A DNA stretch of 64,000 bases from Sinotaia quadrata (taxonomy: Eukaryota; Mollusca; Gastropoda; Architaenioglossa; Viviparidae): NCBI GenBank assembly GCA_028829895.1, contig CM054178.1, positions 23,293,701-23,357,700 on the forward strand, given 5' to 3'. A model generated the notes under the pieces. The model searched no databases. It was not told the DNA's origin and was given only the letters and a program-made list of their open reading frames with translations. Each line of letters begins with the position of its first letter. The first letter of the stretch is position 1. Below, one piece after another: positions 24,011 to 37,800 of this stretch. The translations under genes were made by a program, and so were the position numbers.

Positions 24011-27000
24011 ATGCGTGTAGGTTGATTGGTGAGTAGTAGCATTTTTATATTGATGTTCGTGTATTTACTTTTATTTTTCTAAAGAAAACAATTGCTCTAC
24101 CAAGGGTAGGACAAAGCTCTATTTTGTGATAGTGTAACGATACTAAAACTGAAATGACAAACTATGCTTTAGTAGACTCGTGTGACCTCTGGTACAAGAA
24201 GAAACCCATGAGACAACAGCAATGAAACGCGCTTCAATGAACGCGAAAAGTTTTACACTGCTTTCATGTACTACAGTACCCAACTTTATTTGTCAGCATG
24301 AAAAGAGAAAACTTTTGGAGAGAGGGACTGTGATATTTCGAACAAACAATGCCATTAAAAATTAATGTTGCATAATGCAAACGATCAACAGTGTTTTATT
24401 CAGTTTATCAAGAGACAAACTTCAAAATAAGAAAACAAACAAGTTGTTTAATTTATATATTTTGCCCATATACGACACACATACAAACTATTCACACTCA
24501 GAGTGACAGAGGGGGGGGGGGGGGGAGAAAATCTTACACACTTGTAATGCTCCTTTAAATTATGAATGCTTCTCTGTTGGTATGAAACCACTCTTCAAAC
24601 AGCTAATAACAAAACCTACAAGGCTACAGTCCAACATTATACTTAGAAGTATTGACTAGGAATAGGAAAATATGCGACCTAAAGACATACGGTGAAGAGT
24701 GGTTCGTAAACATCTCAATAAATAAGCAACTTTTCTTTAAAAATTTCTTAATGAAAATGTAAGGCACCAAACTTCCATTTCTTAGAATTAAATACACTAT
24801 CTTCTAAACTATATTATTTATTTTTAAATGCCAACCAGTCTCTGCTAAATTAACGGCACGTAGCATCGACAACGGGCCATGTGCTGTCATGGAAAGGCAA
24901 ATACCCGTGCAAATAAGATTTCTCGACAGAAATGTTTCTAGACTTGCCGGCCAAGATGAAAAGCGGAAGAAACTGAATAGAAATTATCAATTATATTAGT
25001 ATTCCAATACTGACTGCATTCATATTTCTGATGCATGTTCTTAGTTTGAATACGCGTTTTACACATTAGCTAAGTCTTTAAATCATTATATAGGTTTTAA
25101 TGTTCATCAATCAGACATGCTTGCATAATTCACGATTTTTTGTTGTTGTTTGTTTGACGTATTTTATATCGTTCAACATTTGTTTTCTTTAAAATTTAGA
25201 ATGCAAAGGCTGAATGGAAAAATGTGGATTATTCAATAAATAAAAGACGGTCACTGATTGTCCGCACATGCTTTCTCTAATTTGTTTATAAGGATGAGAA
25301 AAAAGAAATCGAAATCAATAATGACCCCTATATGCGTGAACACACACACCACACACACCATTTCCTGCCCAGAGATTAAAATATTTTCCAATAATAACTA
25401 ATAAAGATTTAGGAGAAGGAAAACACGCGCTCAGACTAAAACAAAAATAAAACTGGAAGACCAATCCTGCAGTTGCTGATAGTCTAACTTTCATTTCAAA
25501 ATTCAATAGTAATTCCATGAAAATCCTTATCGGTCGGCCATGCTGCTTGTTCGCACGTCGACCCATGCCTGGTTCTTATGATAGAAGACAAGCACAAGCA
25601 TACCTTCTCTGGTCTCTTAAAATAAACACAGACTTTAATGCGAGTAGAAAGGAAACATGCGTAAAGTCTAACGAGCCTGACACCAGTAGCACCAATTCTT
25701 AAGTGAAATATACAGCACGCAACAGGAAAGAATAAGAAAATGTAAAATAACATTATTAACAAATAGTTAACTAAAATGATGAAAGAAAGAAGTACATAAA
25801 TAAAATACGTAAATTACAAATTTTAATTACACAACTTTATCAACTGTCGAAATATCTGTTTCAAGCAAGAAAAAGAAAATAAGAATATGTACTGCTCATT
25901 ATATGTTTCAAGCAAGAAAAAGGAAAGAATATTTTACTGTACATTATATATCGCTCAACATTCAACGGTTAATTTCTTATAGGTGAAAGTGCCATAACAG
26001 TCATCTGTACTGAAATTGTAACTCCCTCTATAAATATAATGCCCACAATGATGCGATACTCCCACGATCCCTTGGCATTTTGTAATACGCGGCAAATTTT
26101 TTGTTTTTGCATGTGAATTATTAATAAAAGGATACTAAGACGGATTTCACACACACACAAATATATATAGACACACAGAGAAAGATAAAGAGATAGACAG
26201 ATTTCGATGTTAAAATGACGATTTTTGTCACTTCTATCTCATTGTGATGAGATACGTAAGACGAGAATACGCGATCATTTCTTGTGTAGAGTTTATATGT
26301 TTCATCACTATTATTTACGATAAATATAAAAGAATTTCTAGTTGCGTTTCCGGTTTCATTTCTGTCAAGAATTAATTTTTTTGAATAGTCTTGAAATTCA
26401 GGGATTTACTGGCATATAAATCTATAAGTCTTTCGTGGTGTGCTTTTGACAAGACCGTATTGGTAATAATCAGTAAAGCAACAACGTATATCCTGTCTGC
26501 AGTGACAGTTAAGAATGCCGACTGAAACGCACTTTGTTAATTAAATCCTGCCTGCCTGTCACTGACGATACAACATGTGCATCAAATGGTATCCTGGGTA
26601 TACTTCCAATGCAAAACGAAACGATTTTATGGCAGTGACTAACAGGTGTTTCTGTCAGTTGAGATTCAATCTGTAACTGGTCACACTTCAGTTCATTAAA
26701 TGGGTCGAGTATAAAAAGGGACTTCCATTGGAAAATGCTCAAACATAAAAAAAAAAAAAAAGGACTCAAACATCTCAAAAGCTAGGACTTGGCAGTATTG
26801 CTGCAAACATAAGAAACAGGACGGGAGTTTGGATCGATGAGTGTTTACTTAAAGCATGCACTTTCTTAACAAAATTAACAAAAATTGTTGCATTAAATAA
26901 CACTTTTAATTGGACACTAGATTAACTTCTGCCATCAATAATAATTTTAAAAAATCATTACGTTTTATCTAAGCTCAACGATACAGCATACTAAGTTTAA

Positions 27001-29429
27001 GGACGGAAAATTGCCTTGAATGTGTTTATAGGAAAACTGAAAAACAAAGTGTAAAAAAGAGAGAGAGAGAGATCGGTGTCATTTTCACTTTGGGCTTTCT
27101 CTGCAGCATAGACTGTTTCATGTACTGACATTTACATACAACAGTGCAGGTTATACGCGACATCTAGGGCGTCCTGTGCCTGTCTAAACAGGTGTAGCGC
27201 GATGCCTAAGATGAAGTCGAATAATCTATTTCGCATTTAAAACCGGAAAGGTTAACTTAAAAAAAATAAATGTCGTACTAAACATATGTCATTAAGTGTC
27301 AGAAGTTTTAGTAACTTATTTATTTTAAATGTTACTGGCCTAACAGCGAAATACGAAACAGATGCAAACATGTTGCAGAAGTGCATTCAAGATAGTGCTT
27401 AAAATAAATATAACTGTTTTAAACAATTTTCGTTGTTTTTAACGATATACTTATAAATTAGAATATGGGGATGTGTTTGGGAATGGATGGGGTGGATGCA
27501 AAATTGCTTTATTTTAAAAAAAATAAAATGGTTGTCTTTTCAATCTCTATAGAAACAAAAATATATCTCTTTGTTCTGTTCAGGAAAAAATGGTTACGTT
27601 TGTTAGAGTGTAGACCTTTGATTCCATGCGTAACAGACTCCCCCTCCCCCCGCCCCCACTTATATTATAATATTTTAGCAATATTTCCTGGAGATAAGAA
27701 CTAACGAATGGAAAAATGTCTCGATTGTATTTCTAAAGACAAATCTAAATTTTGTTTTTAAAATTAAACATTCAACAGTTACAACAAATTCATCTGAAAG
27801 CAAGCGTTGCCGATCAATGAAACAAATATAGCCATGGTCAAATCGCTAGCGTCTGTTGATGTTACCATAAGTCGTCTGTGATGTATCGTTACGTGTGACT
27901 GCAGGAGGAGGGAAAGACGAAAAAATAAAGTATATTGGTTACATGTATTTTTATTTCCCTTGCCTGTTTACTGGAGACTAACCCCATCCCTCGCCACACG
28001 CGCATACAGTTAATTATAATCAGACGCACAACCACGATGACGAATCACGAACACTCTAGTCTTAGGGTAAACACGTAATAATTAATAACTAGCTCTAAGC
28101 CCACCCCTATCCCCACCGCGTGATGAATACAGTCCCTATAACACAGATGCATATGACATAATGGGACGATATACGGAGAGTCAAGAATTATAAATTTAAA
28201 AGAATTTAATCAAGAAACTGAAGAAAATAAAATAGGGAACAACGAGATAAGTGTCCAGAAAGGTTAAAATGCAGCTCTATAGTGTCATTACAATTAGTGA
28301 GGAGTTTTAGTGTACAAAGAATGGCAATGCTAATGTCTTTTGAGAGTTCCAGGTTTAATTGATCTGGACCAGAGGAGAATCAGTCTTCAACTTGAATACA
28401 GCCTTGGCGGTTTACTTCAGGGATCCTGGAATGAACACGTGGTTCGACGACTCAGTGTGGATCAATGACAAGTAGACTGCTAGTTCAGCCTTTTCTTTCA
28501 GCTGAGTCAACAACACATACCAATTTAAGTGGATGTAGCAGTTACTTTAGCAGCCTTGTTCTTTAGCTGGTTAGACTGCCACAAAGTGCAAGGCTGGAGA
28601 TAAAATCAACAATATTCCTCCTTTTATAAATTGCTTGTGGTTGTGCAACTAAACAGCATCACTTGCACTCATTCAGACAATTTGGAGAGACATGAAAAAG
28701 TCGGACAAACTCGCTCTCACATACTCTTACTCAAAACCTTAATTAATATTTACTATTATGAACAATATATGAACAACTAGTACGTAAATAAGCTGTAGAA
28801 TGAAAGAAAGATTGATTTTAATAATAATAGACTAGAGAAACCATGATACTAACCTCTGCTGGCAATAAAATACTGAATTAAAAATCTAGGAATTCCTACT
28901 AGTCTTCAGACTCATAATTTCAGTCTGGAAAATTACAATAGGAGGTAATGCCCGTGTGGGTCCGAAAGGCAATCTAAACCAGGGTCTCTCTATCGGGCCT
29001 GTTTACGTGTTCTAACACCTGTAGTCCATACTTTGATTTATTCTAATTGACATTTCCAGCATTTAGTCTTGAGTGTGCGCTGGCCGAGAGACAGTCGTCC
29101 CGTACAGACAGACACTAAGATTTTATGTAGTGCTACAATATTGAACAGCTATTGAAACTCGGAGTATCCAAGGCACATCAACCAACATAATACTGCATAT
29201 ATGAATGCTTTGCTTTGTAATAAAATACACACATAATATTCAAATGTTGATTAAGTTTTATTTTATTTAATAATCAATAGCAACAGCAGTCAAATCAAAG
29301 TCAGCTCAACATCATACCAAACGATTTCAATATATTTATTTATTGATATGTTCGAGAGTACATTTAGCATTTCAAATGTTGAAAAACAAGTGAGAGATTT
29401 TAGTAAGGATAGGAACAGAAACTACTAAA
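24011..29429. other. Long AT-rich stretch without recognisable genes
   Basis: Small features only: a 15-base G-run at 24511-24525, CA-rich words at 25338-25360, a 47-base duplication with GTTTCAAGCAAGAAAAAG at 25858 and 25905, an A-run at 26747-26761 and a GA run at about 27057-27072. Frames are all under 90 codons and unconvincing. Confidence 0.65.
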
Positions 29430-30969
29430 AGGACTATGGTATGGATACTTGGGAACATAGCCTATTAAAGTTGTTACAGTAAGGGTATTTCTGATCAAAA
29501 TCTACTAATGTGGTTATGACAACAAACTTTATTAGTGGCTAAGGTAAAAGTAATGTACTTTGGAACAAAATCTACTAAAGTAATTAAGGTAAAAATAATA
29601 CACTCTGGGGAAATATCTTTTAAAGTGGCTACTGTACAAATAACGTACTTGAAAACAAAATATACTAAAGTGGCTAAGGTAAAAATAATACTCTTGGGAC
29701 AAAATCTACTACGGTGGCTAGGGTAAAATTAATGTACTTAGAAGCAAAATCTATGAAAGGTGCCAAGATAAAAGTAATGTACTTGGGAATAAAACGCATT
29801 AAAGCGCTTACAGTAAAACTGATGTACTTGGAAACAATTCTGCGAATGTGGCTCTGTTAAAAAACGTACTTGTGAACAAAATCTCTTAAGGTGGCTGAGG
29901 CAAAATAATATATTTCGGAACAAAATCTACTAAAGTGGTTAAGATATAAATAATATACTTGGGTACAAAAACTATTAAAGTGGCTAAAGTAAAAATAATG
30001 TATTAAAGGGACTATGGTAAGAAAATATGGACACAAAATCTATGAATGGTAAGGATACATAAACTTGGAAACAAAATCTACTAAAGTGGCAAAGATAATA
30101 TTTTTGCAAACGCAGTCTATAAAATGGGTGAATTAAAGATACAAATACTTGACCACAAAATCTACTATACTAAATTACTCGGATAAGGATTGAAAGGACG
30201 GAAATCTAATAAAATGGTTACGGTAATAAAAGAACAACAACTTCTATCTCGGAAACAATATCTAAGAGGTTACTTTAAGATCACTTGGGAACAAAATATT
30301 GAAAGTGACAACGACATCGGTAAGCAAACATGCACATTAACTTAATGTACTAATATGGCAACGAAAAAATAATATACCTGAGAACAATGTTTATGGTAAA
30401 AATAACGTATCTAAAACTAAAATCTACTAATGTGGCTATGGTAAAAATAATATGCCTAAAAACAAATCTACTAATGTGGCTATGGTAAAAATAATATGCC
30501 TAAAAACAAATCTACTAGTGTGGCTATGGTAAAAATAATATGCCTAAAAACAAAATCTACTAGTGTGGCTATGGTAAAAATAATATGCCTAAAAACAAAA
30601 TCTACTAGTGTGGCTATGGTAAAAATAATATGCCTAAAAACAAATCTACTAATGTGGCTATGGTAAAAGAACAAAATCGTCTAAAGGGTTACAGTAAGGC
30701 AACAAGTGAAAAAATGGGAAAAAGTGGGAACGATAAGGATACAAGCACTTGGAAACAGTCTACTATTATGCCAAGGTTAAGGATATATGGAACGAATTTA
30801 TACTAAATTGGTTATGGTAAAAATGCATGTACCTGGGAACAAAATCCCATAATTAATGCTTACGGTAAGGTTACTTGGGAGCAAAAAATTAAAAAGCTAC
30901 ATTGGTAAAGATACACGTAGTTAAGAACAAAATCTACGAAAAGACATGCTCTGGAACAAAATGTACCAA
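29430..30969. repeat. About 45-bp minisatellite with a homogeneous core
   Basis: Degenerate units read AACAAAATCTACTAAAGTGG, then CTAAGGTAAAAATAATGTAC and TTGGG. Between 30418 and 30665 the units are almost identical (TATGGTAAAAATAATATGCC at 30437, 30481, 30525, 30570 and 30615). Units outside this core are more diverged and include insertions and deletions. Forty-five bases is 15 codons, so the minus strand is open across the core (30480-30674) as a repeated Phe/Ile-rich peptide. This is not a gene. Confidence 0.95.
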
Positions 30970-31400
30970 ATGGCTAAGATAATGTTATTTGGGAAAACAA
31001 TCTATTTACTGTAAATGTATTTGGGAATACAATCTATTTACGGTAAATGTATTTGGGAATACAATCTATTTAGGGTAAAGGTATTTGGGAATACAATCTA
31101 TTTACGGTAATAGTATTTGGGAATACAATCTATCTACGGTATGGACGTTTGGGAATACAATCTATCCACGATATGAGTATGTGGGAATACAATCTATCTA
31201 CAGTAAGGTTATTTGGGAATACAACCTATCTACAGTATGAGTATTTGGGAATACAATATATGGTACGTGTAGTTGGGAATACAATCTATCTACGATATGG
31301 GTATTTCGTATTTCAATTTACCTAAGGTAAAGGCTTTGGGGAATACAGTCTACCTATGGTAGAGATACTTATGAGAGCAAATCTACTAAAAGGACTACGG
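30970..31400. repeat. 32-bp minisatellite derived from the adjacent 45-bp unit
   Basis: Units read TTTGGGAATACAATCTATTT followed by ACGGTAAATGTA, with a period near 32 bases. The order of words (TTGGGAA, ACAATCTA, GGTAAA) is the same as in the neighbouring 45-base unit but without its middle AAAGTGGCTAA segment. There are about 11 units, with the right ones more decayed. Confidence 0.93.
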
Positions 31401-33112
31401 CAAGAATATCCAAGATATACAAGTACATTTGTATGTGGGAGATAGCGAGAAAGGTTTAAGAAAATGGGGCATCTCTAATATACATAATATTTTTTTTATA
31501 AATCGTATCAGCGTACTTAAAAAGAAAAATAGCAGTGTGACTCCTTCAAAATGTTCTACAAACACGAGTAGACTATTAAACGATCAAAAACTTAAAGCAT
31601 TAGCCCGATTACTACAAAATCAACGAAAACAATTTCTTTAAAAAGTACCCTCCTCGCAAACAACAAAATTACCTCTATACCACAACACTGGAGTGCACGA
31701 AGACTTTGAAGGTGTTGCGCAAAAGGACAGGTTATTCATGTCAGTACGGCAATTACTCATGTCATTACTGCGGCTGTTCGTATTATTACTACAGTTTAAG
31801 TAAATCCCGTTTTCCGTCTGACGACGTGTACAAATTGAAAATTAGGACCAGAATTGTGATGGTTGCCTTTGCCAACTGTTTCAACTTTTCTCGGAATGCA
31901 AGCCCAGAGCCTGCAAACGTCGAGTTAAAGAAAGGAATGCATCCGTCAACACAGAAAGCGTGTTATTTTATATTATTTATTTATTTCCGTTTTAAAAAAA
32001 AAATAACTCAAAGGACAAACGCCAAGCAGGTCAGTGGGTTAAATGATATTTTCAGTTCATAGTCAGTTACTGAGCGACAGCCTTTAAAATTGAACTGAAA
32101 TGATCCTTGATTGAACCACTTCCAGTGGAATCTGCTTTACAACATGAACGTGACTGCCGCACTCTCCAGCAATCACACGCATACTTTTTTGTCCTCTGAA
32201 GTGGAGCTTCTGTAACATTGGACTCTGCAACTACTGTACGTCGCCAACAAATGGCTAATAAAGCTCTGGTCATTGTACTCGATTTGTGTCGATTTGTATT
32301 TGCTGGAGTTTTGTTGATTTTATTTCATTACAAATAGATGGGACTGTATAAACTACTATCTGAAAATGAACAATCGCCAAGTCAAAACATGTCTTTTAAA
32401 ATAATTTTAACAAGACTAGACACTAGATTTCTTTGTTTAGATTTTGTCTTTTTATCTATTTTTTTATTTAATACTTTTGTTGGGGTGACCCTTCCAAAAA
32501 ACTTCGATTTACATTGAAATATAAAACATAAACTAATTATTCTGATAAATATGGAGGTTCCCATAGTTCTTTTTTAAACATGCTGTCTCTCTCACTACAT
32601 AAGCATCAGCTGGGTTATTTTAACTTAAAACTTTGAAAATAAATATATAAAACTTTCCCGTAAACCATAATTTTATTTAAAACAAGTGCCTAAAAACAAT
32701 CTTTGTGATCTGTAATACTTTTTCTTTGCTTGTAGTTTGTTTGGTTATGTTGGGTTATTGTTTTTTTATTCTCTCCTGTAAAAACAAACAAACAAATCCC
32801 TTGAACAACAATGGGAATCCGGTGTCCTACAAGTATAACATCCACGCACGCACGCACGCACGCAAACACATATACATACTTTACGCTCAAAGCTAAAAAG
32901 TTGACACTAGAAAGAAGAATGGGATGGACTGGCGAGATTTTAGAGCCCCCAAACAGACCGATTAAATACGAAGAATGCACTTTTTTTTTTAATTGCGCAG
33001 CCATAGTCCGGCCCTATGTTCGCTTTAAGTGATACAGATATATTATTCATCTGTATAAACGCCCTACAACAATCACACAGAATTCGACAACGCACTAGAA
33101 GAGTAAACCAGG
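31401..33112. other. Non-coding stretch; one 118-codon frame of unknown meaning
   Basis: A plus-strand frame at 31706-32062 (118 codons) starts with a Cys/Tyr-rich part (YSCHYCGCSYYYYS) and ends in a region containing an A-run read as lysines. I recognise no domain. A 68-codon minus-strand frame follows at 32067-32273. An (ACGC)n run lies at 32843-32864. I do not call a gene here. Confidence 0.5.
32843..32864. repeat. (ACGC)n microsatellite
   Basis: Five to six CACG steps lie between CATC and AAACACA. Confidence 0.93.
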
Positions 33113-33455
33113 GTGTTCCCATCCTTAACAGACATGCCACCACGAGCAGCATCGAAGGATACAACAACTAACACAACACCAGAACGCCAACTATCAAGAA
33201 CTCCAAAAACAGAGTCAACAGCATCAACAACGCCAACGCAACCACAGCCAACAGCTACAACAACAGCAATGGCGGCACAGTTGAGCAGCAGTTCATGCAG
33301 TGAGGATATTTTAATCACCCTATTGCTGACATCACTGCTGTTTGACCACCTACAAAGGCCGCCAGTGCCCGCCTTCATATATCCCAACAGACATAGGGGG
33401 CTGCCACGACACCAGCGACAACCGCAACAACGCCACAAGTGAGGAGGCAAGGGGG
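33113..33455. other. ACA/CAA-rich low-complexity block open on both strands
   Basis: The plus strand is rich in ACA, CAA and GCC triplets. The frame from 33113 reads a Thr/Ser/Pro-rich 109-residue peptide, a second plus frame reads Gln-rich (QSQQHQQRQ, SQQLQQQQW) and ends at a stop near 33283, and the minus strand reads a Val/Ala/Gly-rich 125-residue peptide. Simultaneous openness of several frames is what triplet-like low-complexity DNA gives by itself. It could be a coding low-complexity exon, but nothing chooses the frame. Confidence 0.45.
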
Positions 33456-33461
33456 GTTGAA

Positions 33462-33945
33462 CATCCCGGGCGCACGTTTACATGCTAGGTACAGACTTGG
33501 TGTGTTACTAGCAGTACACTAGGTACAGACTTGGTGTGTTACTACCCTGGGCTCTGTAAGACATCCCAGGCACACATACACACTAGGTACAGACTTTGTG
33601 TATTACTACCCTGGGCTCTGTAAGACATCCCAGGCACACATACACACTAGGTACAGACTTGGTGTATTACTACACTGGGCTCTGTAAGACATCCCAGGCA
33701 CACATACACACTAGGTACAGACTTTGTGTGTTACTAGCCTGGGTTCTGTAAGACATCCCAGGCACACATACACACTAGGTACAGACTTGGTGTATTACTA
33801 CACTGGGCTCTGTAAGACATCCCAGGCACACATACACACTAGGTACAGACTTTGTGTGTTACTAGCCTGGGTTCTGTAAGACATCCCAGGCACACATACA
33901 CACTAGGTACAGACTTTGTGTGTTACTAGCCTGGGTTCTGTAAGA
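33462..33945. repeat. 64-bp minisatellite with two alternating unit types
   Basis: CATCCCAGGCACACATACAC starts at 33562, 33626, 33690, 33754, 33818 and 33882; a diverged first unit starts at 33462 with a partial unit near 33509. Two versions alternate: one reads CTTGGTGTATTACTACACTG, the other CTTTGTGTGTTACTAGCCTG. From 33626 the order is A, B, A, B, B, so a 128-base dimer appears to have been the copied unit. Confidence 0.97.
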
Positions 33946-34727
33946 CACATCTAAATCAAAGTTCGGGAACGACAGTAACAACTTCCACCATAACTTTAGC
34001 CCAGGGACTACCGGACTAAAAGTCAGCCCTTGCCGGCCAGACATTTTGTGCAACGGACGAGCGAACTACAACACTACACACAGCTTTCAACAAACTTCAA
34101 AACTTGCTCCAAACACGGACTCCACAAAGTTCAAATCTACATCTACATAATTCAACAGACACGCGACTCATATCAAAACCAAGCAAGCACCAAAACAAAA
34201 CTACATCAGCAACACCCCCGCCAGCGCTCCCCGAATACACGTGAAGGGAGCAGGTCCCACTGGAGCACTACAGATCAGAGAACATCTTATGATGAAATGA
34301 TCCACGAAAGCTTTAGTGGAGACGTTAAATGAAATCGTAACCACTACTACCACTATCTTCATACATACATTAACACACTTTCCATTTATTAAAATCTCTC
34401 ATACAGGCTCTATGATTTGAAAAAAATGTATAAAGTAGCATTTGTACATGATCATATTTATTATGCAGAGAAAGAAAGTTAACTTCGCAGTAATTATGAA
34501 TTTATTAAAATAATCAATTTTTATATTTTAAGTAAGTGATTCACTTATTCTTAAATGCTCATACTACAAGTAAACGTATATGTATAATAAATGTGCACAT
34601 TTTATCCGATAGTATAAACATGTTTTACACTGTAGGTTTTTCTTATAATTTTCACAAGTTAGAATTACTTCTGTAAAGAATCAATATTACTGCATGAAGA
34701 AATGCATGTGATCTTATTAAGAGGCAC
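33946..34727. other. A/C-rich then AT-rich non-coding stretch
   Basis: From 33946 to about 34340 the plus strand is A/C-rich with few G residues. It holds a 100-codon plus frame at 34030-34332 that I do not recognise. Beyond this the sequence is ordinary AT-rich DNA. Confidence 0.5.
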
Positions 34728-34826
34728 TGCGCGCGCGCACCCACACACCCACACCCACACCCACACACCCACCCACCCACCCACCCACACCCACCCACAC
34801 ACACCCACACACACACACACAAACAC
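34728..34826. repeat. GC then CCCA/CA compound simple repeat
   Basis: A GCGCGCGCGC run passes into an irregular mix of CCCACA and CCCA steps and ends as plain CA. Five CCC runs separated by single A residues lie at 34768-34786, which makes the minus strand a strong G-quadruplex candidate by pattern. Confidence 0.95.
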
Positions 34827-37800
34827 GAGTAGATAATTAGGTAAAAATAAATCAGGTTAAATAAATAGCAACTCTAGTTTAATTATTTGTTAATGGTTTA
34901 AATCTATTGATTGATTTTAAAATCAAACCAAATGATCTAATTCTGCATAAATTTCAATTTTTAAAATCCCACATAGTACAATGAACTTCTCGATAAATGG
35001 TTTCAGCAAATAAATATATTATTTTAATATCTTTTTAACTAAAATACATAGGTATGGGTGGAATTTTGCCAAGATAAAGACAGATGCCTACTCTTTTCTG
35101 TTTCCACGTGGCCAAAACATTCTTTCGCCTGAAGATGCCTGAGGCACACAGCAACCCAAAGTATGATTAAATCCAATGGGATGAACAGTTAGACCTCCAC
35201 CATGAGTTAAGAGTGCTTGCATGGAATGCACGCTAGCAACTACTCTAGTCGCTGACTTGCAAATCCAATTGTCCTCGAAATCACATGACGTTCTTGACTG
35301 GTTCCATTACCTGATTTGGGCAAGTGTGAAAGTTTGCAAATTATAAGGCTTAAATCCGCTCCCAACATTTCTTAGATGGACTTAAAGAAATGCTGCAAGG
35401 CGCAATAGTTAGATCAGTACAGGATATGAATGTTGAGAAATACTGACTATCACTGACTGCGAGATCAGACACAGTTATACCATATCTAGCTGCATAATGT
35501 TTATGTTTGATAATTATACTTTTATTTACAATATATACGAGAAAAATAAACAAAAAAAATTGTTTTCAAAATTAAATATGATTTTTGAAAATTACTGCCC
35601 ATTTGCTTTTCTATTTTATGACTCAAGTTGTAAACTTTCCTACCCTCTGCATTTAGGTACCAAATGACCGCTGAGAAAGAGTAACCCCATATAGTTCTTT
35701 TTCAACAGATTTCCTGAGTCATCTGCTATTTACAGACATAACATTTACAATTTAAAAATATTGCCAAAAAGTGTGAATGAACCCAAATCTTCATTTTAAC
35801 CCTAACCCCACTCCTATCCCTAATCTTAAATAACAATGAGTATAGTTTTAATGCTTTGTTACTTCATGAAAACCACTAATACATCATTTAAAAACATACG
35901 CTTTTCAAAATAGTTATAAATATGAAATTTGAGAGAGTTCTATAATATATCTCATATTTTATAGATTTATTCTATGCTAATAAAATTTTATTATCGTATT
36001 TCTTCAATGTTTACGTTTATCTTGTGTGGGTGGGTGGTGGTGGTGGGCAGAATTCTTCCTAAAGGTAAGTAACTCTCGATAGATTATCCGTTTATTATAT
36101 TTTGAGAACATGGTTCAAAACGTTTAATTAAACACATTTGCTGGTTAATGCTGGTAACAGAGCAACTACCAGTTAAATCTGAATTAATTGACAAATAATT
36201 TGTATGAATATATGTTGAAATACGTACCCGTTTCTGAAAAACAAAGCACCTTTAAACCATATGTGTAAAATCTAAGTAAACGAGCAACAGTTACTGTGTA
36301 TGGGAAAGAAAAAAGAAAAAAGTTTTGTTTACCTGTTTTGAGCTTGTTATAATTTTCCTTTTTCTCTTTTTTAAAAAATAGAAACTAAACAAGTCTACTG
36401 GACAATGTAATTAAGATCAAAGTCAAGGATGAATGATTTAATTTCTAAGTTGAGACAGCAAAACTTAAAGCACTTGACCTAATTCATTTGCCTTATGAGA
36501 TACGAAAACGTTTTGTTTTAAACTAGTTTTGCAAGAAGGATTTTTACAGAAATCAAATAAAGTACAAATGATTTTTTTCAATTCTCTTTAACAGAGTATA
36601 TTACTCACATTTTATATGTTTGGTTATTAAAATGGATTACCTATTGTTGCTGCCTTAAATGATACGTAGAAAGAGATCTAACCTTTACAGTTGTTTACCT
36701 TTAGGAAAAGAAGTAAAACTACTTAATACTTTAACAAACTATGTGCTGAGATTAGGAGCGAGGTCTAACGCCACGTTCATTTTTAACTAGCTTTGTTGCG
36801 ATAGACAGCTGTCCAACTGATTTAAGTGTAGTCTTGCTTTGAGACAGATGTGTGATTCTTTCAACTAACGAAAGCAGATGCGGGAACATGTGAACCAGCG
36901 TAGATAAGTGCCATCACAGTATGAACCACTACACCTCCCACTGACTTGTAGGTTAGATTTATTTTAGAGTTACGACAGTGATATATACTATCTGCTGTCT
37001 AATAATACGTGACAAGTGTAGAGATTGTAGTCTCAAATTAGTATTCTAAACTTTAAATTAAGAAATTACAGTCCTGTCCTATTTACTTTTTATAATATAT
37101 ATATTTTTTTATCCACTATTATACTGGCTTTATAATTAAATACAAATACTTTTAAATAGAAGTTTAGATTACATAAACAACTGCTTCTGTTGAATCTTTT
37201 GTGGACATAGTTTTGTAAGTCTTTTGGAACATCTATCTAGCTGGGTATGCATATCTGGAGGAAACGGTAAAGTGATTAAACTACAAACCATTGAGTATTT
37301 ATGTATTTATGAAAATCAGGTCCACCTTTCTATCTGTTAGAAGATAGTAATTTGATGAGTTTGTTGGCAGCTGGGGAAAGGGGAAATATAACAGTAAAAT
37401 AAGTGTCATGAGATTTATCTTTATTATTATTTTAATTAATTGCTACTAATAAAATATTTATATTTTAAACTGTTGCACAGTTGTATTTTTCCGACATGCA
37501 ATTCTCCTTTTCTCTTTTGTTGTCAGTGACTGTTGCCTTGAACGAATCCCACAACAGAAAAGTCGTATGTGACGAGGCATGAGAATACTGTGTAAAGCAA
37601 AATTTACGTTTCGTTGGTAGCCGTCTATGGCTAGTCAAGGCCAACACCGTCGACCTCCATAATTTAAATATCACATATACAGTCAGGTAAAAAAAAAATT
37701 TTTTTAATCAAGATTCGGCAAAAACAATTATTTTAATCAAGATTCGGCAAAAACAATTATTTTAAACCAATTTTCAAATAAACATTTGCTATTATCTGGG

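Noticed and set aside
31706..32062. 118-codon Cys/Tyr-rich frame as a gene
   Set aside because: No recognisable domain, it crosses an A-run read as lysines, and nothing indicates splicing or a promoter.
35798..35826. CCCTAA words as interstitial telomere repeat
   Set aside because: Only two partial copies with mismatches, expected by chance.
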